Positions 33,068 to 41,781 are shown, counted from the first letter of the stretch. The stretch: DNA of 48,881 nt from Mageeibacillus sp. UBA6976 (GCA_002450155.1 DJYO01000020.1:1-48881), one strand, 5' to 3'. Program-made: numbers and translations. The notes: a model not told the origin generated them from the sequence alone.

Positions 33068-34540
33068 ATGAATAGATTTATGAAGAGTTTTATAAAGCAT
33101 ATTTCCTGTTTTGCTCTGGTGGCTCTGATAGCAGGGCAGATCATTACACCTCTTGAGATAATAAGAGCTGACGGGCAGATGGAGTCTGCCCAAGATCTGG
33201 CAGACCATATAAATGTAGGGTGGAACCTGGGCAATACCTTCGATGCCTATGGCACCTGGATATCCGGAACAAGCCCCGATGCTTATGAGACGGCCTGGGG
33301 TAATGTCTCCACTACAAAAGCCATGATCGAGTCAGTAAGAGAACAGGGCTTTAACACCATAAGGATCCCCATTACCTGGGCACAGCACATAGACGGGAGC
33401 GGCAATATCGACGAGGCCTGGCTTGCGAGAGTCAAGACTGTAGTGGATTATGCCTATGAAGCCGGACTCTATGTAATAATCAATACCCACCATGACGGCG
33501 GAGAAGGCGGCGGAGACAAGGTGGCATGGCTCAGGGCAGATACAGGGGTCTACGATTCCACCAAGGATAAGTTTGCTTCGCTTTGGACAAATATCGCAAA
33601 TACATTCAAGGACTACGACGACAGGCTTATATTCGAGGGCTATAACGAGCTGATCGATTCCAATAACACCTGGGATCAGGCATCTACCGGAAATAACGCC
33701 TACGATGCGGTCAACAGTTATGCCCAGCTTTTTGTAGATACCGTAAGAGCAACAGGCGGCAATAACGCAGAGCGCAATCTTATAGTCCAGACCTATGTAG
33801 GTTCCTGGAACCAGACTGTTCTTGACAGTTTTGTTGTGCCTACTGACAGCGCCACAGATCACCTTCTCTGCGCTGTGCATTCATATACGCCCTGGGGCTT
33901 TACCGGGACTACTGCAACAGTTAACTGGACTCCTGTCCATAACGATTTCGGCTCAGGCGATAAGAGTGAGATCGACAGCTGCATCGACAGGATCGCTGCT
34001 TTCAGAGACAGGATAGGGATCCCGGTAATAATCGGAGAGTTCGGTGCAGAGAACAAGAATAATGAAGACCAGATAGAGCTCTATGCACAGTATTTTGTCG
34101 ACAAGGCTTCATCCAAGGGCCTTAAGTGCATCTACTGGGATAACGGGATCTTTAACGACGGCTCGGGTTCGGACGGATATGCTATCTTTGACCGTAAGAA
34201 CCTGGTATGGAAGGATGGCATCGTTACAAGCCTTATAAATGCAGCTGCGCCTTATGTTTCCGAGGCAGCGCCTGAGGAGCCTGCTGCTACTGAGACTACT
34301 GTTGAAACAACCGAAGAAACAGTTATTGAAACAGTTTATGAGTCAGAAACTGTATATGAGACAGCAGAATCCGTAACGGAAACTGAGGAATCTCTTCCTT
34401 CAGAAGCAGTGTTAGAAAGCAGAGCCAGTGACCCGCTCCCCCCGATACTGATAGCATTTATCGTGGCAGATATTGTTCTGGTTACTGTTTTTGTTACACT
34501 TCTGGCTGTTTATCTTGCCCGTAAGAAGAATAGTAAATAA
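33068..34540 (+). CDS. GH5 endoglucanase, secreted and anchored by a C-terminal membrane helix
   Basis: A 490-aa cell-surface GH5 cellulase. Start ATG 33068 with GGAGGA 8-13 bases upstream; a signal peptide occupies about residues 1-34. The catalytic domain (about 40-370) has NVGWNLGNTFDAYG, GFNTIRIPITWAQH, INTHHDGGEGGG, FEGYNELID (acid/base Glu) and IPVIIGEFGAE (nucleophile Glu). After a Glu/Thr-rich spacer of about 60 residues, a hydrophobic helix (PPILIAFIVADIVLVTV) and a basic tail (ARKKNSK) anchor it. There is no LPXTG sortase motif and no carbohydrate-binding module. Together with the lipid-anchored GH9 it puts cellulase activity on the cell surface. Confidence 0.94.
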   Translation: MNRFMKSFIKHISCFALVALIAGQIITPLEIIRADGQMESAQDLADHINVGWNLGNTFDAYGTWISGTSPDAYETAWGNVSTTKAMIESVREQGFNTIRIPITWAQHIDGSGNIDEAWLARVKTVVDYAYEAGLYVIINTHHDGGEGGGDKVAWLRADTGVYDSTKDKFASLWTNIANTFKDYDDRLIFEGYNELIDSNNTWDQASTGNNAYDAVNSYAQLFVDTVRATGGNNAERNLIVQTYVGSWNQTVLDSFVVPTDSATDHLLCAVHSYTPWGFTGTTATVNWTPVHNDFGSGDKSEIDSCIDRIAAFRDRIGIPVIIGEFGAENKNNEDQIELYAQYFVDKASSKGLKCIYWDNGIFNDGSGSDGYAIFDRKNLVWKDGIVTSLINAAAPYVSEAAPEEPAATETTVETTEETVIETVYESETVYETAESVTETEESLPSEAVLESRASDPLPPILIAFIVADIVLVTVFVTLLAVYLARKKNSK

Positions 34541-34566
34541 ATCTGACAAAAAACCAACAGGCTGAA

Positions 34567-34595
34567 TTGACTTTAAAATATTAAAGCCTTAAAAT
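34567..34595 (+). promoter_or_regulatory. Promoter of the MarR-ABC-ABC operon
   Basis: TTGACT (34567-34572), exact 17-bp spacer, TAAAAT (34590-34595). The predicted start, near 34602, falls inside the palindromic operator. Confidence 0.8.
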
Positions 34596-34596
34596 G

Positions 34597-34610
34597 TGTC
34601 GCATGCGACA
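34597..34610. promoter_or_regulatory. MarR operator
   Basis: TGTCGCATGCGACA is a perfect 14-bp palindrome directly after the -10 and over the transcription start. MarR binding here would block its own operon. Confidence 0.8.
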
Positions 34611-34635
34611 TAATGGTGAGATCAGGATCGAAAAT

Positions 34636-35085
34636 ATGCCCTACGGAGCCAGATTCTCCATCCTATCCAAGGCTTTCAGGCGCAAGATGGATGAGAATCT
34701 CAGGGAATACGGTCTTACTGCTGTTCAGGGGGCTGTTTTAGGCGCTATAAATGCCTTTGAGAAGGAAGGCATTACCGATATATCCCAGAGGTTTCTGGAG
34801 CGGGAGATCCACAATACCCATGCCTCCCTTACTGAGATCTTAAGAAAGCTCGAAGCGGGCGGCTTTATCCTTATGGTCAGGAATGATTCGGACAAAAGGT
34901 CCAAGAGTATAAAAACGACGGACAAAGCCCATGAGCTCTTCAGCAAGATCGACGAATCAGACCGGAAGATCTATGAAGAAGTAAGAGAAGGCATATCTGA
35001 CGAGGAGATGGCAGACTTCTGGACAGTATACGGCAAGATATTAAGCAACAGCTGCAGGAGAGCTCCGGGAGGAGGAATAAAGTGA
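34636..35085 (+). CDS. MarR family transcriptional regulator
   Basis: A 149-aa winged-helix regulator. The start at ATG 34636 (AGGA 8 bases upstream) is preferred because the two earlier in-frame ATGs lie within the operator and transcription-start zone. The MarR fold is shown by YGLTAVQGAVLGAI, NTHASLTEILRKLEAGGFI (recognition helix) and a wing with RNDSDKRSKSIKTTDKA. Its last 4 bp overlap the GTG of the first ABC gene, so the three genes are translationally coupled. This is the standard MarR-ABC-ABC exporter layout of Clostridia; it probably releases DNA on binding a toxic compound. Confidence 0.93.
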   Translation: MPYGARFSILSKAFRRKMDENLREYGLTAVQGAVLGAINAFEKEGITDISQRFLEREIHNTHASLTEILRKLEAGGFILMVRNDSDKRSKSIKTTDKAHELFSKIDESDRKIYEEVREGISDEEMADFWTVYGKILSNSCRRAPGGGIK

Positions 35086-36824
35086 TACGCAAGATAATGA
35101 GGTGTCTTAAAGAATATAAGAAAGACACCATACTGACTTTGATCTTCATTATGGGAGAGGTTATCCTCGAGGTAATAATCCCTTTTATTACCGCTGACAT
35201 GGTAAACGGCATCAAGGCAGGTGCCGAGTTAGGCAATATCCTTAAGACCGGCGGACTCATGGTTGCCGCAGCGATGTTCTCCCTTCTGTTTGGAACCCTG
35301 GCCGGCAAATATGCCGCTTCGGCATCTGCAGGTCTTGCAGGCAACGTAAGGTCTGAGATGTTCAGGCGTATCCAGAGATTCTCATTCGGCAACATAGATA
35401 AGTTCTCCACCTCTTCTCTGGTTACGAGAATGACCACGGATATAAACAATGTCCAGAATGCCTATATGATGGTAATAAGGACTGCCATAAGATCCCCATT
35501 TATGTTCCTGTTCGCGGTAATAATGGCGTTTGTCATGGGCGGCCCTCTGGCAATGACATTTGTAGTGGTAATACCTGTTCTGGCTTTCGGTCTTATCATG
35601 ATCGGCAAGCTCGCACTTCCCGCTTTCAGAGCGGTGTTCAAAAAATACGACAAGCTCAACGAGTCAGTGGAGGAGGATGTTCGCGGTATGCGTGTCGTAA
35701 AGGGCTTCGCCAGAGAAGACCACGAGATCGACAAGTTTAATAAAGCATCCAAGGACATCATGTTCGATTTTACAAAGGCTGAGCGTATAGTAGGTCTTAA
35801 CGGCCCGCTTATGGAGCTCTGCATTTATTTCAATACGGCTTTTGTCCTCTTTATAGGCGCCAAGCTTGCCATAGGAAGCCAGGGCGAGATGATAGATGTA
35901 GGGCAGATCTCTGCGATGCTGACATACGGCATACAGATCCTCATGTCTCTTATGATGATCTCCATGATATACGTAATGCTCACTATGTCTGTGGAGTCCA
36001 TCAAGCGTATAGCCGAGGTCTTAGACGAAGAACCCTCTATCACCAATCCTGAGAATCCTGTGATGGAGGTTAAGGACGGCAGCATCGAGTTTAAGGATGT
36101 TGCTTTCAGATATTCTGCCAAGGCAGAAAGAGACGCCCTCTTTGATATAGATCTTAAGATATCGAGCGGCATGACCGTAGGTGTCCTGGGCGGCACGGGT
36201 TCATCCAAGACAACCCTCATACAGCTTATCCCCAGGCTCTACGATGTTAATTCCGGTTCTCTTACAGTAGGCGGTGTAAATGTTAAGGACTATGACCTCA
36301 AGGTCCTCCGCGATGCGGTATCTGTCGTCTTACAGAAGAACGAACTCTTCTCCGGGACCATAAGGGAGAATCTTAAGTGGGGCAATAAGGATGCTTCGGA
36401 CGAGGAGATAATAAACGCCTGCAAGATAGCTCAGGCGTATGAGTTTGTATCCAGTTTCCCTGACGGGCTTGATACACACATAGAGCAGGGCGGTACCAAC
36501 GTATCCGGCGGTCAGAAGCAGAGGCTCTGCATAGCAAGAGCCCTTCTCAAAAAACCTAAGATACTGATCCTGGACGATTCAACATCTGCCGTAGATACCA
36601 GGACAGATGCTTTGATCCGTAAGGGCTTTAAGGAATATCTCCCTGATACTACCAAGATAATAATCGCCCAGCGTGTGGCATCTGTTGAGGATTGCGACAT
36701 GATAGTCATCATGGACGGCGGTAAGATCATAGATACCGGTACTCACGAGGAGCTCCTTGCCGGGAGCGAGATCTACCGTGAGATCTACGAAGAACAGACG
36801 AAGGGAGGCAAGGAGAATGAGTGA
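35082..36824 (+). CDS. Heterodimeric ABC exporter subunit A (degenerate ATP site)
   Basis: A 580-aa half-transporter: six helices (about 15-310), then a nucleotide-binding domain. GTG start 35082 with GGAGGAATAAA. The Walker A is GGTGSSKTTL, with Ser for the usual Gly before Lys. The signature is NVSGGQKQRL. The Walker B is ILILDDSTSAVDT, where Asp replaces the catalytic Glu. Such a non-canonical Walker B is typical of the regulatory half of heterodimeric multidrug exporters, so this subunit must pair with the canonical one encoded next. The Ser in Walker A recurs in this subfamily, as far as I know. Probably exports drugs, peptides or lipids. Confidence 0.93.
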   Translation: MIRKIMRCLKEYKKDTILTLIFIMGEVILEVIIPFITADMVNGIKAGAELGNILKTGGLMVAAAMFSLLFGTLAGKYAASASAGLAGNVRSEMFRRIQRFSFGNIDKFSTSSLVTRMTTDINNVQNAYMMVIRTAIRSPFMFLFAVIMAFVMGGPLAMTFVVVIPVLAFGLIMIGKLALPAFRAVFKKYDKLNESVEEDVRGMRVVKGFAREDHEIDKFNKASKDIMFDFTKAERIVGLNGPLMELCIYFNTAFVLFIGAKLAIGSQGEMIDVGQISAMLTYGIQILMSLMMISMIYVMLTMSVESIKRIAEVLDEEPSITNPENPVMEVKDGSIEFKDVAFRYSAKAERDALFDIDLKISSGMTVGVLGGTGSSKTTLIQLIPRLYDVNSGSLTVGGVNVKDYDLKVLRDAVSVVLQKNELFSGTIRENLKWGNKDASDEEIINACKIAQAYEFVSSFPDGLDTHIEQGGTNVSGGQKQRLCIARALLKKPKILILDDSTSAVDTRTDALIRKGFKEYLPDTTKIIIAQRVASVEDCDMIVIMDGGKIIDTGTHEELLAGSEIYREIYEEQTKGGKENE

Positions 36825-38748
36825 TAACAGAAGAAGACGCGGAGCAGTTTCATTCTCCCAGGTCAAGGAGTCATCTTCCCAGATCAAGAGGACAGTCAAA
36901 TTATACTTTGGCAATTTCCCAAAGCTTACACCCATAGTCATACTGTGTATAATCGTAGCTTCTGCCACGGCTCTTATGCCTGCCATATTCCAGAAGCAGA
37001 TAATAGAGATCATAGAAAAGTACTACAAGTCAGGGGACTGGGATTCAGCAAGACCTGAAGTACTCAGGCTCATAATTCCCCTTATAGCGATCTATGCAGT
37101 TGCCCTTATAATGAGCATCGTTCAGTCACAGGTCCTCGCCTTCATGACCCAGAGATTCATGCACAACATGAGGTCCAGGATGTTCGAGAGCATGCAGAAG
37201 CTCCCTATAAAGTACTTCGATACTCATAAGCATGGCGACATCATGAGCCACTATACAAATGATATCGATACCTTAAGGCAGCTCGTATCCCAGGCGATCC
37301 CAGCGCTTATCAGGGCCTCGATCATAGTCGTCGGCGTATTTATCATAATGCTGAGTTACAGCATCTGGATGACGCTGGTAGTTGTTGCAGGAGTTATCTC
37401 CATGATGGTCATAACAGGCAAGGTCGGAGGCGGCTCGGCCAAGTACTTCTTAAGACAGCAGAAGGCCGTGGCTGCGACAGAGGGCTTTATCCAGGAGATA
37501 ATGAACGGACAGAAGGTAGTTAAGGTATTCAATCACGAGCCGGAAGTAATAGACACATTCGAAGAGCTTAATAAAGGACTTGCAAGCGACAGCGGCAAGG
37601 CTAATGCCTATGCCAATATCCTGGCCCCCATCATCAATAATATCGGTAACATCATGTATGTTCTGATCGCAGTTACAGGCGGTATCCTGCTCTACTTTAA
37701 GGTGCCTAATGTTTCTTTGTCGGGGGCAGCTTTCTCGATCAGTATACTGGTGCCCTTCCTTAACATGAGCAAACAGTTCATGGGGAACTTAAACCAGCTC
37801 ACGATGCAGATGAATGCCATCGTAATGGCAGGTGCGGGCGCCACGAGGATCTTTGCTCTCCTTGACGAAGCTCCTGAGACAGATGACGGCTATGTAACTT
37901 TAGTTGATGCTGATATTGCTCCGGATGGTACTGTCACAGAGGCAGATCACAAGACGGGACACTGGGCATGGAAGCATCCCCACAAGCAGGAAGGCACTAT
38001 CACCTACACGGAACTTAAGGGTGATGTCAGGCTTACTGATGTGGACTTCTCCTATGTGGAGGGCAAACAGGTCCTTACGGATGTATCCGTATTTGCAAAG
38101 CCCGGACAAAAGGTTGCTTTTGTAGGTGCGACAGGTGCCGGCAAGACCACGATCACCAACCTTATCAACAGATTCTACGATATCGAGGACGGCAAGATCA
38201 GATACGACGGCATCAATGTCAATAAGATAAAGAAATCAGATCTTAGAAGATCACTCGGCCTCGTCCTGCAGGAGACTAATCTGTTTACCGGAAGCGTTAT
38301 GGATAATATCCGTTACGGCAGACTGGATGCAACGGACGAAGAGTGCATCAAGGCGGCAGAACTCTCCGGTGCATCTGATTTTATCGAGCGTCTCCCGGAC
38401 GGCTACAATACATTGCTCAGCAATAACGGTGCCAATCTGTCTCAGGGACAAAGGCAGCTTATCGCCATAGCAAGAGCAGCTGTAGCAGATCCCCCGGTAA
38501 TGATAATGGACGAGGCAACCTCTTCTATCGATACCCGTACAGAGGCTATCGTTCAGCGTGGTATGGATAAGCTCATGGAGAACAGGACTGTATTTGTAAT
38601 AGCCCACCGTCTATCCACCGTAATGGATTCTGATGTCATTATGGTACTGGATAAGGGCAGGATAATAGAGCGTGGATCACACGAACAGCTTATCGAAGAG
38701 AAGGGAACATACTATCAGCTTTATACCGGAGCATTTGAATTAGAGTGA
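36817..38748 (+). CDS. Heterodimeric ABC exporter subunit B (canonical ATP site)
   Basis: A 643-aa half-transporter whose ATG overlaps the end of subunit A by 8 bp; GGAGGCAAGGAGA precedes it. Six helices follow a basic N-terminus. An insertion of about 35 residues with HKTGHWAWKHPHKQEG lies between the membrane domain and the nucleotide-binding domain. The Walker A is GATGAGKTTI, the signature is NLSQGQRQL, and the Walker B is VMIMDEATSSIDT with the catalytic Glu. It thus supplies the active ATP site of the pair. The His/Trp-rich insertion is characteristic of this exporter class but of unknown role. Confidence 0.93.
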   Translation: MSDNRRRRGAVSFSQVKESSSQIKRTVKLYFGNFPKLTPIVILCIIVASATALMPAIFQKQIIEIIEKYYKSGDWDSARPEVLRLIIPLIAIYAVALIMSIVQSQVLAFMTQRFMHNMRSRMFESMQKLPIKYFDTHKHGDIMSHYTNDIDTLRQLVSQAIPALIRASIIVVGVFIIMLSYSIWMTLVVVAGVISMMVITGKVGGGSAKYFLRQQKAVAATEGFIQEIMNGQKVVKVFNHEPEVIDTFEELNKGLASDSGKANAYANILAPIINNIGNIMYVLIAVTGGILLYFKVPNVSLSGAAFSISILVPFLNMSKQFMGNLNQLTMQMNAIVMAGAGATRIFALLDEAPETDDGYVTLVDADIAPDGTVTEADHKTGHWAWKHPHKQEGTITYTELKGDVRLTDVDFSYVEGKQVLTDVSVFAKPGQKVAFVGATGAGKTTITNLINRFYDIEDGKIRYDGINVNKIKKSDLRRSLGLVLQETNLFTGSVMDNIRYGRLDATDEECIKAAELSGASDFIERLPDGYNTLLSNNGANLSQGQRQLIAIARAAVADPPVMIMDEATSSIDTRTEAIVQRGMDKLMENRTVFVIAHRLSTVMDSDVIMVLDKGRIIERGSHEQLIEEKGTYYQLYTGAFELE

Positions 38749-38751
38749 TTT

Positions 38752-38780
38752 TTGACGGTTCTGCTAAACAAGTGTATGCT
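38752..38780 (+). promoter_or_regulatory. Promoter of the glycosyltransferase gene, apparently leaderless
   Basis: TTGACG (38752-38757), exact 17-bp spacer, TATGCT (38775-38780). The ATG begins at 38789, only 8 bases after the -10, so transcription should start at or next to the start codon; no ribosome site is present. Confidence 0.55.
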
Positions 38781-38788
38781 AATAGCCT

Positions 38789-39610
38789 ATGGAAGATACA
38801 GTAATTAACGAATGGCACGGGCACACCTTTGCCGTGTGCGCATATAAGGATTCACCCTATCTTGAGGAGTGCATCAAGTCTCTTGTAGACCAGCGCCTCA
38901 AGACCAGGATCATCATATGTACATCGACCCCGTCAGACTATATTCAGGGACTGGCGGACAAATATGGCATCAAGTGCTATATAAGAGACGGCAAGAGCGA
39001 TATCGGTGCAGACTGGAACTTTGCTTATGACACCGCTCATACCAAGTATGTGACCATAGCCCATCAGGATGATGTATATCTTCCTGACTACAGCTTAAAC
39101 CTCAAGAAGATGACTGATGAGAGCGAAGATAAGGGGATGCCTCCGGTATTCTATTTTACTGACTATCTCGCTTATAAGGACGGCGTGCCGGTAAGAGATA
39201 TCAATTCCAGGATCAGAAGGTTTCTGAGATTTCCTCTTAAGGTCAGGAGCTGGTCCAAGTCCAAGTTTATTAAGCGCAGATTCCTGTCCCTGGGCAATCC
39301 CATATGCTGCCCTACGGTTACATATAACAAAGGGATGATAGGCGAGAACCTCTTTACCTCAAGATATAAGTTCAATATCGACTGGGATACCTTCCTCAAG
39401 CTCTCAAGCTATGACGGCAGATTCCTGTACTTTGATAAGGTCCAGGTCTACTACAGAGTGCATCCGGGGGCAACCAGCGCAGAATTCATAAGAGACAGCA
39501 AGAGGGAAGGAGAGGACACCATTATGTTTGCCAAGTTCTGGCCCATGCCTATAGCCAAGTTTATAATGCTGTTCTACAAGGCTTCCTATAAGACTTACGG
39601 AAGGCTTTGA
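38789..39610 (+). CDS. Family 2 glycosyltransferase
   Basis: A 273-aa GT-A fold enzyme. FAVCAYKDSPYLEECIKSLVDQ marks the nucleotide-sugar binding N-terminus; TIAHQDDVYLPDY carries the DxD-like metal motif (about 92-97); SRYKFNIDWDTFLKL and VYYRVHPGATSAEF form the acceptor half. There is no transmembrane helix except a weak hydrophobic stretch near the C-terminus. It likely adds a sugar to a cell-surface polysaccharide; the substrate is unknown. Its 3' end overlaps the convergent phosphodiesterase gene by 16 bp. The start lacks a Shine-Dalgarno sequence and the gene may be translated from a leaderless message. Confidence 0.9.
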   Translation: MEDTVINEWHGHTFAVCAYKDSPYLEECIKSLVDQRLKTRIIICTSTPSDYIQGLADKYGIKCYIRDGKSDIGADWNFAYDTAHTKYVTIAHQDDVYLPDYSLNLKKMTDESEDKGMPPVFYFTDYLAYKDGVPVRDINSRIRRFLRFPLKVRSWSKSKFIKRRFLSLGNPICCPTVTYNKGMIGENLFTSRYKFNIDWDTFLKLSSYDGRFLYFDKVQVYYRVHPGATSAEFIRDSKREGEDTIMFAKFWPMPIAKFIMLFYKASYKTYGRL

Positions 39611-40125
39611 TCAAAGGGTATCAGCTTAGCTTTTCCATCTTCTATTATGATGTAAGAAGGCTTGGTTTCGCCCTTGGGTATCGAGGGTGATCCGGGATTC
39701 ATGAATCTGATCCCGTCTTTAATAATATCTCCTGCTATATGGGTATGTCCGGATAAGAGAACGTCCCCTTCCTTTATGGATTTAGGAAGAGCCTCAGGTC
39801 CATAGATATGACCGTGGGTCAAAAAGAACATGACGCCTCCGGATACAATGCAGGTGTAATCAGCCATTATAGGGAAGTCTAAGACCATCTGGTCTACTTC
39901 TGCATCGCAGTTGCCCCTTACGGCGATTATCGAAGATGCCAGGGGATTTAAAAGAGATATCACTTCCTTAGGTGCATAATGGGACGGCAGGTCGTTCCTG
40001 GGGCCGTGATATAAGATATCTCCCAGCAGGACCAGTCTGTCTGCACCGGATTCCTTATAGGCCTTTATGGCTTTTTTGCACCAGTAGCTGTCGCCATGGA
40101 TATCTGATACTACAAAGAACTTCAT
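39595..40125 (-). CDS. yfcE: YfcE/MJ0936-type metallophosphodiesterase
   Basis: A 176-aa calcineurin-like phosphoesterase with the full metal-binding set: VVSDIHGD (Asp8, His10), LLGDILYHGPRN, AVRGNCDAE (Asn-Cys-Asp), LTHGHIYGP and LSGHTHIAGD. YfcE enzymes hydrolyse phosphodiesters in vitro; the physiological substrate is unknown. Its start codon shares one base with the stop of the SCIFF maturase gene (TAATG), so it is translationally coupled to it and may belong to the same functional unit. It is convergent with the glycosyltransferase gene. Confidence 0.93.
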   Translation of the reverse strand: MKFFVVSDIHGDSYWCKKAIKAYKESGADRLVLLGDILYHGPRNDLPSHYAPKEVISLLNPLASSIIAVRGNCDAEVDQMVLDFPIMADYTCIVSGGVMFFLTHGHIYGPEALPKSIKEGDVLLSGHTHIAGDIIKDGIRFMNPGSPSIPKGETKPSYIIIEDGKAKLIPFDQSLP

Positions 40126-41507
40126 TATCTGTCCTCCCCGGGTGCCTTGATCCCGGAGGTCATGAGCTTAGCTGCGATGGCGCACTCTATTCTCTTCTTA
40201 AAGAGCTCGCAGCCATACTCGTAAACGCCGTTTATATCTCCGGAAGCGTGGTAGGAATTAGCTGCACATCCGCCGGAACAGTAGAGCTTGGCCCAGCAAT
40301 CCTGGCATTCCGGCCTGCTGTATGCATTGCAGGAAGCAAACTTTTCCCGGAGCTCAAGATTCTCAACGCCGTTATAGATATCCCCCATCTTATAGCTCTC
40401 GTCACCTACAAACTGATGGCAGGGATAGAGGTCGCCCCACGGGGTAACAGCCAGATATTCCGTTCCCGAGCCGCAGCCTGCAACACGCTTATAGATGCAG
40501 GGACCGCAGGTGAGATCTAACATATAGTGGTAGAAGGTGAAGGGTCTGCCTTCCTTATACCTTTGGATCATGAGCCTTGCAAGCTCCTCATACTGCTCGA
40601 AAATAACCGGCATGTCCTCTTTGGTAAGGGCTGAAGGGGAAGAAGGATCTGTAACTACCGGCTCCATGGAAAGCTCCGTGAAGCCCAGATCCAGCATATG
40701 CTTTATGTCTTCGAGAAAATCCACATTATAGTGGGTAAAGGTTCCCCTCATGTAGTAGCTTTTGCCCTGACGCTTTGATACAAAGGCCTGGAAGTTAGGG
40801 ACGATCCTGTCATAGGAACCTTCGCCTTTGTAATCTACCCTGAACCTGTCATTTACTTCCTTACGGCCGTCCAGAGACAGGACAACATTATGCATCTCCT
40901 TGTTGCAGAAATCTGTCACTTCATCATCCAGGAGAACGCCGTTGGTGGTAAGGGTAAACCTTATGTTCTTGTTATGAAGCTTCTCCTGCTCTCTTCCGTA
41001 TTCAACGAGCTTTTTTACCACATCCCAGTTCATCAGGGGCTCGCCGCCAAAGAAGTCTATATCAAGATTCCTGTGATAGCCGGAATTCTCTATAAGGAAG
41101 TCTATGGCTCTCTTGCCCACGTCAAGGCTCATGATCGCGCGCTCACCATGGTATTTGCCCTGACTTGCAAAGCAGTAGGAACAGTTTAGATTGCAGGTGT
41201 GGGCAACATGAAGGCAGAGGGCCTTGATCTTAAAATTCTTCTTGCGGAAATCGTGAGCGATATTCGCAAATTTATCGGGTGCATAGAGCTTGCCGCTGTC
41301 TTTGAGAGACTTGATATCCTCCATGCATTCCGTGGCGTCTTCTCTTGATATGCCGAAGGAAGATATAGCCTTGTCTATGACCTCTTCTTCAGGCATAGTC
41401 TCGTACCAGCCTATCATGTCGTAGGCTACGGGGTCAGTCATATGGATAGATCCGGAATAACTGTCCAATACAATATTAAGTCCGTCAAATTGATAGCGAT
41501 GTATCAT
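40125..41507 (-). CDS. scfB: SCIFF peptide maturase (radical SAM, thioether-forming)
   Basis: A 460-aa radical SAM/SPASM enzyme that cross-links Cys residues of the SCIFF peptide through thioether bonds. The N-terminal part (about 1-85) is the peptide-recognition RRE-like domain. The radical SAM cluster is CNLNCSYCF (Cys at about 109, 113 and 116). Further motifs are DIDFFGGEPLMNWD and LTTNGVLLDD. The C-terminal SPASM region has many Cys (CGPCIYKRVAGCGSG, CHQF, RPECQDCWAKLYCSGGC) for auxiliary clusters. It lies 71 bp after the SCIFF gene, with a terminator between them. ATG 41507 is preceded by CGGAGCTTGAG. This pair is nearly universal in Clostridia; the product's role is not established. 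Confidence 0.95.
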   Translation of the reverse strand: MIHRYQFDGLNIVLDSYSGSIHMTDPVAYDMIGWYETMPEEEVIDKAISSFGISREDATECMEDIKSLKDSGKLYAPDKFANIAHDFRKKNFKIKALCLHVAHTCNLNCSYCFASQGKYHGERAIMSLDVGKRAIDFLIENSGYHRNLDIDFFGGEPLMNWDVVKKLVEYGREQEKLHNKNIRFTLTTNGVLLDDEVTDFCNKEMHNVVLSLDGRKEVNDRFRVDYKGEGSYDRIVPNFQAFVSKRQGKSYYMRGTFTHYNVDFLEDIKHMLDLGFTELSMEPVVTDPSSPSALTKEDMPVIFEQYEELARLMIQRYKEGRPFTFYHYMLDLTCGPCIYKRVAGCGSGTEYLAVTPWGDLYPCHQFVGDESYKMGDIYNGVENLELREKFASCNAYSRPECQDCWAKLYCSGGCAANSYHASGDINGVYEYGCELFKKRIECAIAAKLMTSGIKAPGEDR

Positions 41508-41534
41508 CTCAAGCTCCGTTCTTATACATAAAAA

Positions 41535-41558
41535 AAGGTCTCATGTGAATGAGACCTT
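41535..41558 (-). terminator. Terminator between SCIFF peptide and maturase genes
   Basis: Reading leftwards, AAGGTCTCAT-TCAC-ATGAGACCTT (41558-41535) is a perfect 10-bp stem followed by TTTTT. Partial termination here would give much more peptide than maturase message. Confidence 0.85.
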
Positions 41559-41578
41559 GAATCTCTCAAAAATAACCT

Positions 41579-41725
41579 TTATTTTGAAAGCTGCTCGCAT
41601 TCCTGGTTAGCTACGCCGCAGGATGTCTTGCAAGCTGACTGGCATGATGTCTGGCACTCGCCGCATCCGCCCTCTTTAGCAGATTTGTCCAGGTCGCGGG
41701 TCTCGATAGTAACGATACGTGTCAT
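41579..41725 (-). CDS. scfA: SCIFF RiPP precursor peptide
   Basis: A 48-aa peptide from ATG 41725, preceded by AAGGAGGGATTCATAG. The leader MTRIVTIETRDLDKSAKEGG is followed by the six-Cys core that gives the family its name (six cysteines in forty-five): Cys21, 24, 28, 32, 36 and 43, in the pattern GGCGECQTSCQSACKTSCG. The downstream maturase would form Cys-Thr thioether bonds in the core. No transporter or protease specific to it is in the window. Confidence 0.95.
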   Translation of the reverse strand: MTRIVTIETRDLDKSAKEGGCGECQTSCQSACKTSCGVANQECEQLSK

Positions 41726-41781
41726 CTATGAATCCCTCCTTAAATAAGATATGAGAATTATACTTTGAAGCAAGTTGATAG

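Noticed and set aside
33332..33880. A 182-aa minus-strand frame opposite the GH5 gene.
   Set aside because: Shadow frame caused by codon bias of the GH5 gene; no start signal.
34430..34540. LPXTG-type sortase signal at the GH5 C-terminus.
   Set aside because: The sequence before the helix is DPLPPILIAF; no LPXTG or similar pentapeptide is present.
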